DNA of 64,000 bases, taken from contig NZ_BKAG01000007.1 of NCBI RefSeq assembly GCF_007992435.1, forward strand, positions 124,001 to 188,000. Direction: 5' to 3'. The notes below the pieces were generated by a model, which was given only the letters and a program-made list of their open reading frames with translations, had not been told where the DNA came from and did not search any database. The DNA is from Prosthecobacter gellanilyticus. GTDB taxonomy: Bacteria; Verrucomicrobiota; Verrucomicrobiia; Verrucomicrobiales; Verrucomicrobiaceae. A program made the translations under genes and the position numbers. Of this stretch, positions 25,473 to 33,606 are shown in pieces. The stretch's first letter is position 1. Every line of letters starts with the position of its first letter.

Positions 25473-26162
25473 ATGATTCGCGTCTTCCTCCTCCTCGCCG
25501 CACTCGCCAGCACGCTCACCTCCTGTGCCAGCCGGCAGTTCTATGACAAGATTTCGACCGGCAAGATCGTCGGCAATCCCTACATGAAGTGGGAGGAGCC
25601 TAACAAATTTGAGTTGGAGAACAATGTGGACCGGCTGTTTGCCTTCCAGCGCTGGAACGGCGAGATCATCTGCCCGCACCCCATCAAGACGGACGGTGGC
25701 AGCATCCCGCGAACACTGTGGAACCGGAAGGGATACTCGCCATGGACGTATGCGCCAGGTTACCTGATCCACGACTGGCTGTATGAGGCGAACCGGCGCA
25801 AGGTCCCGGCGGGTGTGTCACGTGATGGAAAGGCGCTCTACTATGACAAGGAGAAGGCGGACTGGATTCTCGCTGAAGTCATCAAGACGCAGATGGAAGG
25901 TGACTGCAAAGCCTACAAGGATCCGAATCCTGCGCGGCTGCTGGCCATTCACTGGGCGGTGAAGCGCTTTGGCATGCAGGCCTGGAACGGCCAGCCGACG
26001 CTGGTGGAGGACTCGCTGTTCACACCCCTGCTAGGCACGGCCGTCAGCAACCTGCCTTTGATCCCGGCTCTGAACAAGATACAGAGTGAGATCGCACCGA
26101 CACCTGACAAGCCGGATGTGCTGGCGGGTTCGACCTCGCCGTATTGGGAGTCGCCGCCGTGA
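25473..26162 (+). CDS. DUF1353 lipoprotein divergent from the T4SS-like operon
   Basis: The start at 25473 gives 229 residues with a lipoprotein signal (MIRVFLLLAALASTLTSCAS, lipobox LTSC). The DUF1353 motif block is clear: CPHPIKTDGGSIPRTLW and then YLIHDWLYEANRR. DUF1353 is best known from phage and mobile-element proteins and has no proven biochemical role. Here it is anchored in the outer membrane, which is unusual. It is divergent from the VirB2-like gene with a 217-bp gap, so it could share regulation with the secretion-like operon. A family-B REP-like element follows its stop by 15 bp. Confidence 0.75.
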   Translation: MIRVFLLLAALASTLTSCASRQFYDKISTGKIVGNPYMKWEEPNKFELENNVDRLFAFQRWNGEIICPHPIKTDGGSIPRTLWNRKGYSPWTYAPGYLIHDWLYEANRRKVPAGVSRDGKALYYDKEKADWILAEVIKTQMEGDCKAYKDPNPARLLAIHWAVKRFGMQAWNGQPTLVEDSLFTPLLGTAVSNLPLIPALNKIQSEIAPTPDKPDVLAGSTSPYWESPP

Positions 26163-26177
26163 GGTGCGGGTGCGGGA

Positions 26178-26210
26178 TTCATTGAACACGCTGAAGCGTG
26201 AACAACGTAC
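26178..26210 (+). repeat. REP-like element (family B)
   Basis: A single copy with palindrome CACGCT-GA-AGCGTG followed by AACAACGTAC, preceded by TTCATTGAA. It matches 11108-11140 (reverse strand) with one mismatch in 33 bases. It lies between the convergent ends of the DUF1353 gene and the squalene/phytoene synthase gene. Confidence 0.78.
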
Positions 26211-26251
26211 GGCTGCGGCGCGGCTTGTGAGAGGCTAAGCAGGTCTGAAAG

Positions 26252-27259
26252 TCAGTGCTGGCCTAACTTATGATATAACTTGGTCATGCTTTCCACGCTG
26301 CGGCAGGCGATGGCGGTCTCGGCGAGGATGACGGCGACGTCGAGGCGGTTGATCTTCACGCCCTGGAGCAGCTTGTCCCAGGAGGTCTTCTCCATGCGGG
26401 AGAGGGTTTTGACTCCGATCAGCAGCGGCAGGGCCGTGGCGTAGCGCAGCTTGGCATCCGCGACGTGCCTGATGTAGTCGAGACCGCAGTCGAGATGACC
26501 ACGGCAGACGCCCAGCCAATGCTGCCAGGCGGGCTGGAGGATGCGTGAGTCACGCTGGACCTCTTCAGGTGTGAAGCCGGGCAGATAGCAGCGGCCGTCC
26601 TGAATGTCCTCACCGATGTCACGGAGGATGTTGATGAGCTGGAGTCCTTTGCCAAAGCGCGCGCCCAAGGTTTTCATCTGCTCGAGACTGACGGCGGGAT
26701 CCAGAGAGGCGGGTTTTTCAATGGCGCACATCTCGGTCCAGAACTCACCCACACATCCGGCGACCAGCCAGGTGTATTCATCCAGCTCGGCCTCGGTTTG
26801 CAGGCAGCGCAGCGAGCCATCAGCAGGGAAGCGCTGGATGTCGAGACGCTGGCCGTGGATGATGCGCTGAAGCACCTGCTGGATGGCATGCAATGGCGCG
26901 CCCTGCATGGTGCCCAGCCAGGCGAGACCATCCGCAAAGCGCTCCATGAGACGGCGCTCGGCCTCGTCACTCTGATGAGCAACGAAGTCGGCGGTGATGC
27001 GTTTGGTGAGATGGGCTTTGACGTCGTCAGAACCGCCTAGAACGAGGGATTCGAAGTCGTTGAGGCATTCGATGCGAACTGTGGCAGGCACGCTGGCGGT
27101 ATCGGCGATGGTATCAGCGGTGCGTGCGAGAAGGTAGGCCAGTGAGATGGGTTCCCGCAGTTCCTGGGGCAGAGCCTTGAGTGTGAGGTAAAAGGAGCGT
27201 GAGACGCTGGCGAGAAGCTGGCCGCCAAGTTCGCGTTCGTGATGGGATTCGTCAGACAT
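26252..27259 (-). CDS. Squalene/phytoene synthase family enzyme
   Basis: This 335-residue prenyl synthase carries SRSFYLTLKALPQELR at the start and the first aspartate motif ARTADTIADT. It also has the conserved YTWLVAGCVGEFWTEMC and the second aspartate motif NILRDIGEDIQDGRCYLP. The family condenses two prenyl diphosphates head-to-head. The VAG-VGE block and the ..GKGLQLINILRD spacing resemble squalene-synthase-like members more than HpnC/HpnD pairs, but substrate choice cannot be fixed from motifs. No other isoprenoid gene is nearby. It is 21 bp after an M48 protease gene, which may share its transcript. Confidence 0.85.
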   Translation of the reverse strand: MSDESHHERELGGQLLASVSRSFYLTLKALPQELREPISLAYLLARTADTIADTASVPATVRIECLNDFESLVLGGSDDVKAHLTKRITADFVAHQSDEAERRLMERFADGLAWLGTMQGAPLHAIQQVLQRIIHGQRLDIQRFPADGSLRCLQTEAELDEYTWLVAGCVGEFWTEMCAIEKPASLDPAVSLEQMKTLGARFGKGLQLINILRDIGEDIQDGRCYLPGFTPEEVQRDSRILQPAWQHWLGVCRGHLDCGLDYIRHVADAKLRYATALPLLIGVKTLSRMEKTSWDKLLQGVKINRLDVAVILAETAIACRSVESMTKLYHKLGQH

Positions 27260-27279
27260 GGAGGAAGGCTGGGGGCTGC

Positions 27280-28146
27280 TTAGCGGCGCTTCTCCGCTCT
27301 GTATTTGGCGATCAACTCACGGATCTTTCCGGCACGGTTTTCAGGGTTCGGATGGGTGCTGAGCATCTCGGGCTGGTGGCTGCCTTTGGCCGCATTTGCC
27401 AGCACCTCCATGACGGCGATCATGCCTTCGGGGTCGTAGCCTGCTTCGATGAGGAAGCGCACCCCGAGCGCATCAGATTCGAGCTCGTCATCACGCCCGA
27501 ACTTCATGATGCGCATCTGGGCGATGGTCTGGCCGATCTGTGCTCCGGCATTGCTCTGCCCATCCGAGAGCAGCACGCCGACTCCCTGCCCGATGCCACT
27601 CCAGAGACCTGAGGAGGCCATCTGCTCATTCGAGTGACGACCGACGACATGACCGATCTCGTGACCGAGCACACCGGCGAGCTGGTCTTCCGTTTTCAGC
27701 AGTCGAAACAGGGCCTCCGTGATGAAGATCTGGCCGCCGGGAAGGGCGAAGGCATTGATGGTCTGATTGTCCGCCAGGAGATGAAAGTCGAACTGGTAGG
27801 GTGTCTGCCGCGCGAGTGTGCTCTGCACGAGCTTTTGGCCCACTTTGTCCACCTGGGCCTGCCCTGCGGCATTGCGTGACTGGCCACCCATCTCACGGAT
27901 CATGCCGGGGGCGGACTGCAGGCCGAGGGCGATCTCTTCCTGCGGTGTCTCAAACTTCAAACGCTGGGTGCGACCGGTGAACTCATTTTCATAAGAGGTG
28001 GTGCCCATGTAGTGGAAGACCACGCTGCCGCCGATAATGAGCAGCGCCATGAGGATGCGCGGATGACAACCGATGCCACGGCGCTGCTGTGGCTCACCAT
28101 AGTAGTTCCGCGGACCACCGAAGAGACGATCAAAGAGGGATTTCAT
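27280..28146 (-). CDS. M48-family metalloprotease, membrane-anchored
   Basis: The start at 28146 gives 288 residues. A single transmembrane helix lies at about residues 30-46 (ILMALLIIGGSVVFHYMG). The zinc site is GHEIGHVVGRHS with the third ligand in DDELESDALG. The region FALPGGQIFITEAL is typical of M48 (HtpX/BepA/LoiP-like) peptidases. The position after the helix suggests a periplasmic active site, with a role in envelope protein quality control by family precedent. It ends with a short basic tail. Confidence 0.85.
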   Translation of the reverse strand: MKSLFDRLFGGPRNYYGEPQQRRGIGCHPRILMALLIIGGSVVFHYMGTTSYENEFTGRTQRLKFETPQEEIALGLQSAPGMIREMGGQSRNAAGQAQVDKVGQKLVQSTLARQTPYQFDFHLLADNQTINAFALPGGQIFITEALFRLLKTEDQLAGVLGHEIGHVVGRHSNEQMASSGLWSGIGQGVGVLLSDGQSNAGAQIGQTIAQMRIMKFGRDDELESDALGVRFLIEAGYDPEGMIAVMEVLANAAKGSHQPEMLSTHPNPENRAGKIRELIAKYRAEKRR

Positions 28147-28209
28147 GCCGCAGATCGTATCGGGGCATGAAGTCCCGATCAAGAGACGAGTCTGGGGTGT
28201 TCCACGACT

Positions 28210-30216
28210 TTACGGGGCCTTGCGCCGCAGCAGCGCGGCCTTGGTGAACTGCTGCGGACTGCCACACCAGCGCCCGCCAAGATCTGGCAGGAAGGCCAAG
28301 CCCTGCTCATCCTTCGATCCGGCGACTGGAGCTGTGAAGGCGGTCTTGACGGCGCTGTTGGCCGCTCCCGGGGTGGGCTTCTCACTCCATCCCCAGGTCT
28401 TGCCATCCGGTGCGAGGGCGATGGAGGCATCCGTCGGGAAGGCCCGCCATGGCGTCTCGAAGTTCTGACAGATGTGGCCTCGAGGATCACACCACTGAAG
28501 GCGCGCCGAGGTGCCTTCCAGGTTGAAGGTGATGAACATGTGGCTCGACGAAGGCGTGGCGTGATTGCGGCAGATCAGCACACGCCGCTCCCCAGGCTGA
28601 AGAATGGAACTCATGCCTTCAGGCACACGGCTTGGCAGCAGCCAGTCCTGGGAGTAAAAGCGCCGGGTGGAGTCCTGCACGACCATCTGCCTCATGTGAT
28701 AACCCACGATGTCGATGGGGGCGGCGGAGGTATTCATCACCTCGATCCAGTCGGGACTCTCCTCACCTGCGACCAGTGTGGCGCTGTTCTTCGCCTGGAT
28801 CTCGGTGATCAGCAGCGGCTGCGCCACGTGGGGACCCACCCAGGCCTGATAGTCCATGGGGCGCCCGGAGACCCAGGTGAAAGGTGTGTGTCCGTCATCT
28901 TGCTGAGCATGGGCCGCGAGCCAGAGGGGGCTGTTGAATTCTTTCTCGGCGAGCAGCCGCATCACCTCTGCCTGCTCACTTTCAGAGTGGATCTCGGCAA
29001 AGGTCCAGCCAGGCAGCTTGGCGACTGCCAGAGGAACCAGCGGCCAGCGTGTCTTGATGTGGAGGACGGCCCATTCTGAGCTGAGCGGGATGATGGACTC
29101 CTCCGGCTTTTGCAGGGCGGTCATCTCCCCCACCGAGGGCTGCGCGGTGGAAACGTGCGCATGCGGGCGGTTGACGAGGAATTTGTTATTCAGCGCATCC
29201 AGCAAGTAGATGAGGCCCATGCCGACGATCACGCAGGTGACCATGGAGGTGATGGGCTTGCTGATGATGGCACGCTGCACGAGCGGCGTGCCCATGCGCA
29301 TCAGCGAGGAGGCGAGAGCGGCGCGCATCTCCAGCGCTGTCTGGAACCGGTCCGCCGGATTTTGCATGAGCGCGCGGCGGATGATCCTGTCCACGTGTGA
29401 GGGCGTGCCGCAGGTCTTGGACGGCGGGTCAAAGACGCCCGCCGGAAGCTGGCCGGTGAGCATTTCATAGAGCGTGACGCCGAGGCTGAAGATGTCTGAG
29501 CGGTGGTCCGGCACGGTGTCCTTCCGCCGGTGCTCTGGAGCGGTATAACCAACGGTGCCGAGAAAGCCGCGGGTGCGCGCGCTGGTGGTGGTGTTTTGGG
29601 CCAGCGAGCTTTTGGCCAGTCCAAAGTCAGCCACCCGCACGAAACCGCGCTGGTCGATGAGGATGTTGCTCGGCTTGATGTCACGATGAATGATGCCGCG
29701 CTCATGAGCGTAGCCCAGCGCCTCGCAAACCTGCGCGGTGATGTTGAGCGCGCGTGATGCGCCGAGACTGTCACGACGGATGATGTCCAGCAGCGAGACA
29801 CCCTCCACAAACTCCATGACGATGAAGTGATGACCCGCGAGCGTGATGCCAAAGTCATAGACGGTGACGATGTGCGGATGCTGCAGGCGTGCGAGCAGCT
29901 GGGCCTCCTGCTGGAAGCGCTGCATGAAGCCCTCATCATCCACGAGTTCTGGCGGCAGGATCTTGATGGCGACGCGCCTCTGCAGGGAAGTCTGCAGCGC
30001 CGAGTAGACGGCGCCCATGCCACCGCGATCAATGTAGCGGAAGCTTGTGTACCCCGGGAAGTAGGGCTCAAGCGACTCAGCTGACGGAGGCTCCCAATCC
30101 GTGGACCGGCCACCCAGCACCCCGTCCATCAAGCCAATAGGATTCAGCCCGGCCAGCCGATGATCGGAGGAGCCAGGTGTCTTTTTGGGCTGAGGAGTCG
30201 GAGCGTAATCAGACAT
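28210..30216 (-). CDS. Receptor-like Ser/Thr kinase with C-lectin-like and lamin-tail-like ectodomains
   Basis: The start at 30216 gives 668 residues. The kinase domain spans about residues 52-315: glycine loop DRGGMGAVYSA, VAIKILPPE, catalytic HRDIKPSNILID near 177 and DFGLAKS. A transmembrane helix follows at about 322-345. The external part has a C-type-lectin-like segment at about 400-460 (ending FTWVSGRPMDYQAWVG). A lamin-tail-like domain follows at about 468-575 (LLITEIQAKNSATLVAGEES then DWIEVMNTS..PIDIVGY). It is divergent from an ECF sigma factor gene (164-bp gap). Kinase-sigma pairs of this kind are common in PVC bacteria, so the kinase may sense a surface ligand and control that sigma factor. 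The ligand is unknown. Confidence 0.85.
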   Translation of the reverse strand: MSDYAPTPQPKKTPGSSDHRLAGLNPIGLMDGVLGGRSTDWEPPSAESLEPYFPGYTSFRYIDRGGMGAVYSALQTSLQRRVAIKILPPELVDDEGFMQRFQQEAQLLARLQHPHIVTVYDFGITLAGHHFIVMEFVEGVSLLDIIRRDSLGASRALNITAQVCEALGYAHERGIIHRDIKPSNILIDQRGFVRVADFGLAKSSLAQNTTTSARTRGFLGTVGYTAPEHRRKDTVPDHRSDIFSLGVTLYEMLTGQLPAGVFDPPSKTCGTPSHVDRIIRRALMQNPADRFQTALEMRAALASSLMRMGTPLVQRAIISKPITSMVTCVIVGMGLIYLLDALNNKFLVNRPHAHVSTAQPSVGEMTALQKPEESIIPLSSEWAVLHIKTRWPLVPLAVAKLPGWTFAEIHSESEQAEVMRLLAEKEFNSPLWLAAHAQQDDGHTPFTWVSGRPMDYQAWVGPHVAQPLLITEIQAKNSATLVAGEESPDWIEVMNTSAAPIDIVGYHMRQMVVQDSTRRFYSQDWLLPSRVPEGMSSILQPGERRVLICRNHATPSSSHMFITFNLEGTSARLQWCDPRGHICQNFETPWRAFPTDASIALAPDGKTWGWSEKPTPGAANSAVKTAFTAPVAGSKDEQGLAFLPDLGGRWCGSPQQFTKAALLRRKAP

Positions 30217-30380
30217 CGAGAGTGAGGTGACTATCTGGAATGTTGCCACTTCAGAAAATCAAAAGGGCGGGGAGAACATGACTTGGGTACGCAGACGGCT
30301 GGAGACTGTGACAGTTAAAATTTTTCGTCACATTGCTCTCGTTTGTTGCCGTCCGCATGGTGCTGCCCGATAGGTACTGA

Positions 30381-31127
30381 ATGCCGACGAGTTCTGTCAC
30401 ACAACATGGAGCCTTTCCGATGACACGTTGGAGCGTGGTTGTGGCTTTGCGTGATGGAGGAGATCCGATCCAGGGCCGTCTCGCGCTCGAAGAGCTGTGC
30501 AAAATTTATTGGAGACCGATCTACTCCTATGCGCGCTACCAGAATATATCTCCTGCGGATGCAGAGGATCTCACGCAAAGCTTTTTGAGTTTCGTTTTGG
30601 AGAAGGACCTCTTTTCTGCCGCAGATGCTGGATTGGGTCGAATGCGTAATTATCTCCTCACGGCGTTTGGCCGCCACATCAAGCACTGGCAGCGACAAGC
30701 CAATGCGCTCAAGCGTGGAGGCGGGCGCGAGGTGCTTTCCATCGAGGCTTCCATGGCAGAGGACGAGATTGCCATCCAGCCAGTGGATCATCGGACGCCT
30801 GAAGCGAACTACCAGCGTCTCTGTGCCTTGCGCATCATTGAAGCTTCCATAGAGCAACTGGCTCGCGAACAGGAGGCTGCAGGGAAGGGGGCGCAGTTTC
30901 AACTGCTCCGGACGCGCCTTGATCCCTCACAATCCGGATCTGGAAATGATGCGGAACTGGCCCGCCAGCTGGGCATGTCACATGATGCGGTGAGGCAGTC
31001 CGTGTCACGGCTTCGCAAACGCTTTCGCGAGGTGATGAAGGAGATCGTGGCGAGCACGCTGAGCGCGCCGACGGAGGACAGTGTGAACGAAGAACTGGCT
31101 GCCCTGCGCAATGCGCTGGTGGGTTGA
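30381..31127 (+). CDS. ECF-type RNA polymerase sigma factor, PVC kinase-linked group
   Basis: This 248-residue sigma factor has region 2 with TRWSVVVALRDGG and then LCKIYWRPIYSYARYQNIS, continuing DAEDLTQSFLSFVLEKD. Region 4 is in the C-terminal half (DAELARQLGMSHDAVRQSVS, LRKRFREVM). The TRWS... start and long linker between the two regions match PVC ECF groups encoded beside Ser/Thr kinases. ATG 30381 or ATG 30420 could be the start; the second fits better with family N-termini. No anti-sigma factor is next to it, so control by the divergent kinase is plausible. Confidence 0.85.
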   Translation: MPTSSVTQHGAFPMTRWSVVVALRDGGDPIQGRLALEELCKIYWRPIYSYARYQNISPADAEDLTQSFLSFVLEKDLFSAADAGLGRMRNYLLTAFGRHIKHWQRQANALKRGGGREVLSIEASMAEDEIAIQPVDHRTPEANYQRLCALRIIEASIEQLAREQEAAGKGAQFQLLRTRLDPSQSGSGNDAELARQLGMSHDAVRQSVSRLRKRFREVMKEIVASTLSAPTEDSVNEELAALRNALVG

Positions 31128-31343
31128 GCAGTTTTCAAAACTGAGAGGGCATGACATCCTTGTCAGGTGAATCGTGATGCGTGGAGGCTAGGTGTCCTAG
31201 GATTGAAACGATAGGTAACTGGAAATGACTGAGTGAAATGGTGCGAGGGATGCTATCGACATTCATCGGCGGTTTTATTTAAAGACGTCCCAATAAAGCT
31301 CCAGCACCCGCCGTTGTGGCTTTGACTCTCTCCAAGTCGCCCC

Positions 31344-31868
31344 ATGAACATGCACTTCAAATCCGGTCTTGCCCTTGTCTGCCTTGCGTTCGCCACCTCG
31401 CTGAGCCCCGCTCAGGATGCCAAAAAGGAAGAGCCTTCCGCCTCAGTCATCACCGATCCGGATGATGCGCTGAAGGACATCCCCCGTGATGTGATGGGTG
31501 ACCTGCGACCTGGCTCCCGCCAGATGATGGATGCGGCGGCGAAGGCCAGCATGCAGGCCGCCAAGAATGCGGAAGGGAAGACAGGCACCTTCAAATTCAA
31601 TGTGCGTGCGGTGGAGAAGTTCCAGCGTCCGGATGCGCCGGATGTGACGCGTTACCGCATCCTGTCGGTCATCGACACGACCCGCGCCTCGGGTGTGCAG
31701 GTCAATGTGCATCTCATGGCCGTGCTGGATCTGAGCGAGCATGAGAAGGCCGCGAAGATCGGCACGGGCAGCAAGATCACGCTTACCGGGAAGATCAGCA
31801 ACGCGGAGATCCTGGGGCGCCAGAAGGCCGAGCTGCACATCGACCTGATGGATGCGAAGATCAAATGA
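31344..31868 (+). CDS. Secreted OB-fold-like protein, unknown function
   Basis: This 174-residue protein has a signal peptide (MNMHFKSGLALVCLAFATSLSPAQ). The C-terminal half reads ITLTGKISNAEI and AELHIDLMDAKIK, resembling small OB-fold (tRNA_anti-like) secreted proteins. No catalytic motif was seen. It stands alone, 216 bp after the sigma factor gene, so it could belong to that regulon, but no promoter evidence supports this. A REP-like element follows its stop. Confidence 0.55.
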   Translation: MNMHFKSGLALVCLAFATSLSPAQDAKKEEPSASVITDPDDALKDIPRDVMGDLRPGSRQMMDAAAKASMQAAKNAEGKTGTFKFNVRAVEKFQRPDAPDVTRYRILSVIDTTRASGVQVNVHLMAVLDLSEHEKAAKIGTGSKITLTGKISNAEILGRQKAELHIDLMDAKIK

Positions 31869-31879
31869 GGCAGCCCCAG

Positions 31880-31908
31880 ACACGCTGAAGCGTGAACAAC
31901 ATACTTTA
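31880..31908 (+). repeat. REP-like element (family B)
   Basis: The palindrome CACGCT-GA-AGCGTG is followed by AACAACATACTTTA, and it shares the tail AACAACATACTTT with the copy at 11150-11174. It lies between the convergent ends of the OB-like gene and the DUF1501 gene, overlapping the last codon region of the latter by 3 bp. Confidence 0.76.
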
Positions 31909-33336
31909 GGCGAGCAGTTTGGGGACGAGCTCGCCGTGGACATTGGTCAGGCGCATGTCCAGGCCCTGGAACTTCACGGCCAGCTTCGTATGCTCAAAGC
32001 CTAACAAATGAAGCAGTGTGGCATGCAGGTCATGCACGTGCACGGGATCCCGGGTGACATTGAAGCCGAACTCATCACTCTCGCCGAGGGTGAGACCTGG
32101 CTTCATGCCGCCGCCGGCGAACCACATGGTGAAGGCATTCGGGTGGTGGTCGCGTCCGTCGCTGCCGCCTTGCACCATCGGAGTGCGGCCAAACTCGCCG
32201 CCCCAGATCACCAGGGTGTCTTCCAGAAGACCGCGCTGCTGCAGATCACGCACGAGGGCTGCGCTGGCCTGGTCCGTGAGTCCGCACTGCTGCTTCAGGC
32301 CACCGGTGAGGCCGCCGTGATGGTCCCAGGCCTCATGGAAGAGCTGCACGAAGCGCACGCCGCTCTCGATGAGACGACGGGCGAGCAGGCAGTTGTTGGC
32401 AAAGGAGGCCTCGCCTGGCTTCGCGCCATACATGTCGAGGATGTGCTTCGGCTCCTTGGAGATATCCATCACCTCCGGAGCGGTGTGCTGCATGCGGTAG
32501 GCGAGCTCAAAGCTGTTGATGCGCGCGGCGATCTCTGGATCTCCCACCGTGCCGAGGCGCTCCTCATTGAGCTGTTTGAGCGCATCCAGAGTCTGGCGCT
32601 GGGTGGTCTCGGTCACGCCTTTCGGGTTGTTCAGATAGAGCACGGGCTCGCCGCTGCTGCGGAAGGGCACGCCTTGATAAACCGTGGGCAGGAAGCCGCA
32701 GCCGAAATTGGAAAGACCGCCGCTGGGTCCCTTCTGGCCGCTCTGCATGACCACATAACCGGGGAGATCCTGGTTCTCGGTGCCGAGGCCATAGAGGGTC
32801 CATGAACCAAAGCTCGGACGGCCAAAGATCTGCGAGCCCGTGCTCATCAGGATCTGCGCAGGCGCGTGATTGAAGGCATCCGTCTTCATCGAGCGCACAA
32901 TCGTGAGCTGATCGGCAATCTTCGCGGTGTGCGGCAGGAGTTCGCTGATTTCAGCGCCGCTCTGGCCATGCTTCGCGAACTTGAATTTCGGTCCCAGGAG
33001 CTTGCTGTTCGGATTGATGAAGGCAGCGCGATAGCCTTTCAGCAGGTCTGCAGGTGGCAGCTTTCCGTCCCACTTGGCGAGCTCGGGCTTGTTGTCGAAA
33101 AGCTCGAGGTGGCTCGGGGCGCCGCCCATGAAGAGATAGATGACCCGCTTGGCCTTCGCCTGATAATGGGGCTTTTTCGTGGCCAGCGGACTGACAGGCG
33201 CTGGTGCTGCCTGGCCCGAAGAGCGCATCATGTCCAGCGCAGCCAGAGAGGCCATGCCCACGCCGCACTCCTGGAAAAACCAGCGGCGGGTGAGATAGCG
33301 GGCATGCTCAGTCTGAAGGTCACGGAGGAGGCTCAT
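31906..33336 (-). CDS. DUF1501 secreted protein (sulfatase-like fold)
   Basis: The start at 33336 gives 476 residues. The N-terminal LTRRWFFQECGVGMASLAAL resembles a twin-arginine signal. Family motifs include KRVIYLFMGGAPSHLELFD, IVRSMKTDAFNHAPAQILM, FVQLFHEAWDHHGG and VIWGGEFGRTPMVQG, ending LHATLLHLLGFEHTKL. DUF1501 proteins are alkaline-phosphatase/sulfatase superfamily members abundant in PVC bacteria and usually paired with DUF1549/1553 cytochrome-like proteins; that partner is absent. The function is unknown. Confidence 0.85.
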   Translation of the reverse strand: MSLLRDLQTEHARYLTRRWFFQECGVGMASLAALDMMRSSGQAAPAPVSPLATKKPHYQAKAKRVIYLFMGGAPSHLELFDNKPELAKWDGKLPPADLLKGYRAAFINPNSKLLGPKFKFAKHGQSGAEISELLPHTAKIADQLTIVRSMKTDAFNHAPAQILMSTGSQIFGRPSFGSWTLYGLGTENQDLPGYVVMQSGQKGPSGGLSNFGCGFLPTVYQGVPFRSSGEPVLYLNNPKGVTETTQRQTLDALKQLNEERLGTVGDPEIAARINSFELAYRMQHTAPEVMDISKEPKHILDMYGAKPGEASFANNCLLARRLIESGVRFVQLFHEAWDHHGGLTGGLKQQCGLTDQASAALVRDLQQRGLLEDTLVIWGGEFGRTPMVQGGSDGRDHHPNAFTMWFAGGGMKPGLTLGESDEFGFNVTRDPVHVHDLHATLLHLLGFEHTKLAVKFQGLDMRLTNVHGELVPKLLA

Positions 33337-33606
33337 GGAGGCGAATTTTGGAGGATACCAGCATTCGCACACGAATGAAGTTCTCTTTCGTCCTGGGTAG
33401 GCAAAGCCATGTCGTCATGCCGGATTATGCAAAGAGGGGTTTCCCTGATGCAGGCAGTATTCTTGTCGTGGCAGGATGGACAGGATGTGGTGCGATGACA
33501 TGCGTTGTGATTACAACATTGCCGTTTGGTAACTTTAAACTCACCCGAACGGGGGACAACGAAACTCTTCAATTCATTGAGGCCTAACGCCAAAAATAAT
33601 AGCGTT

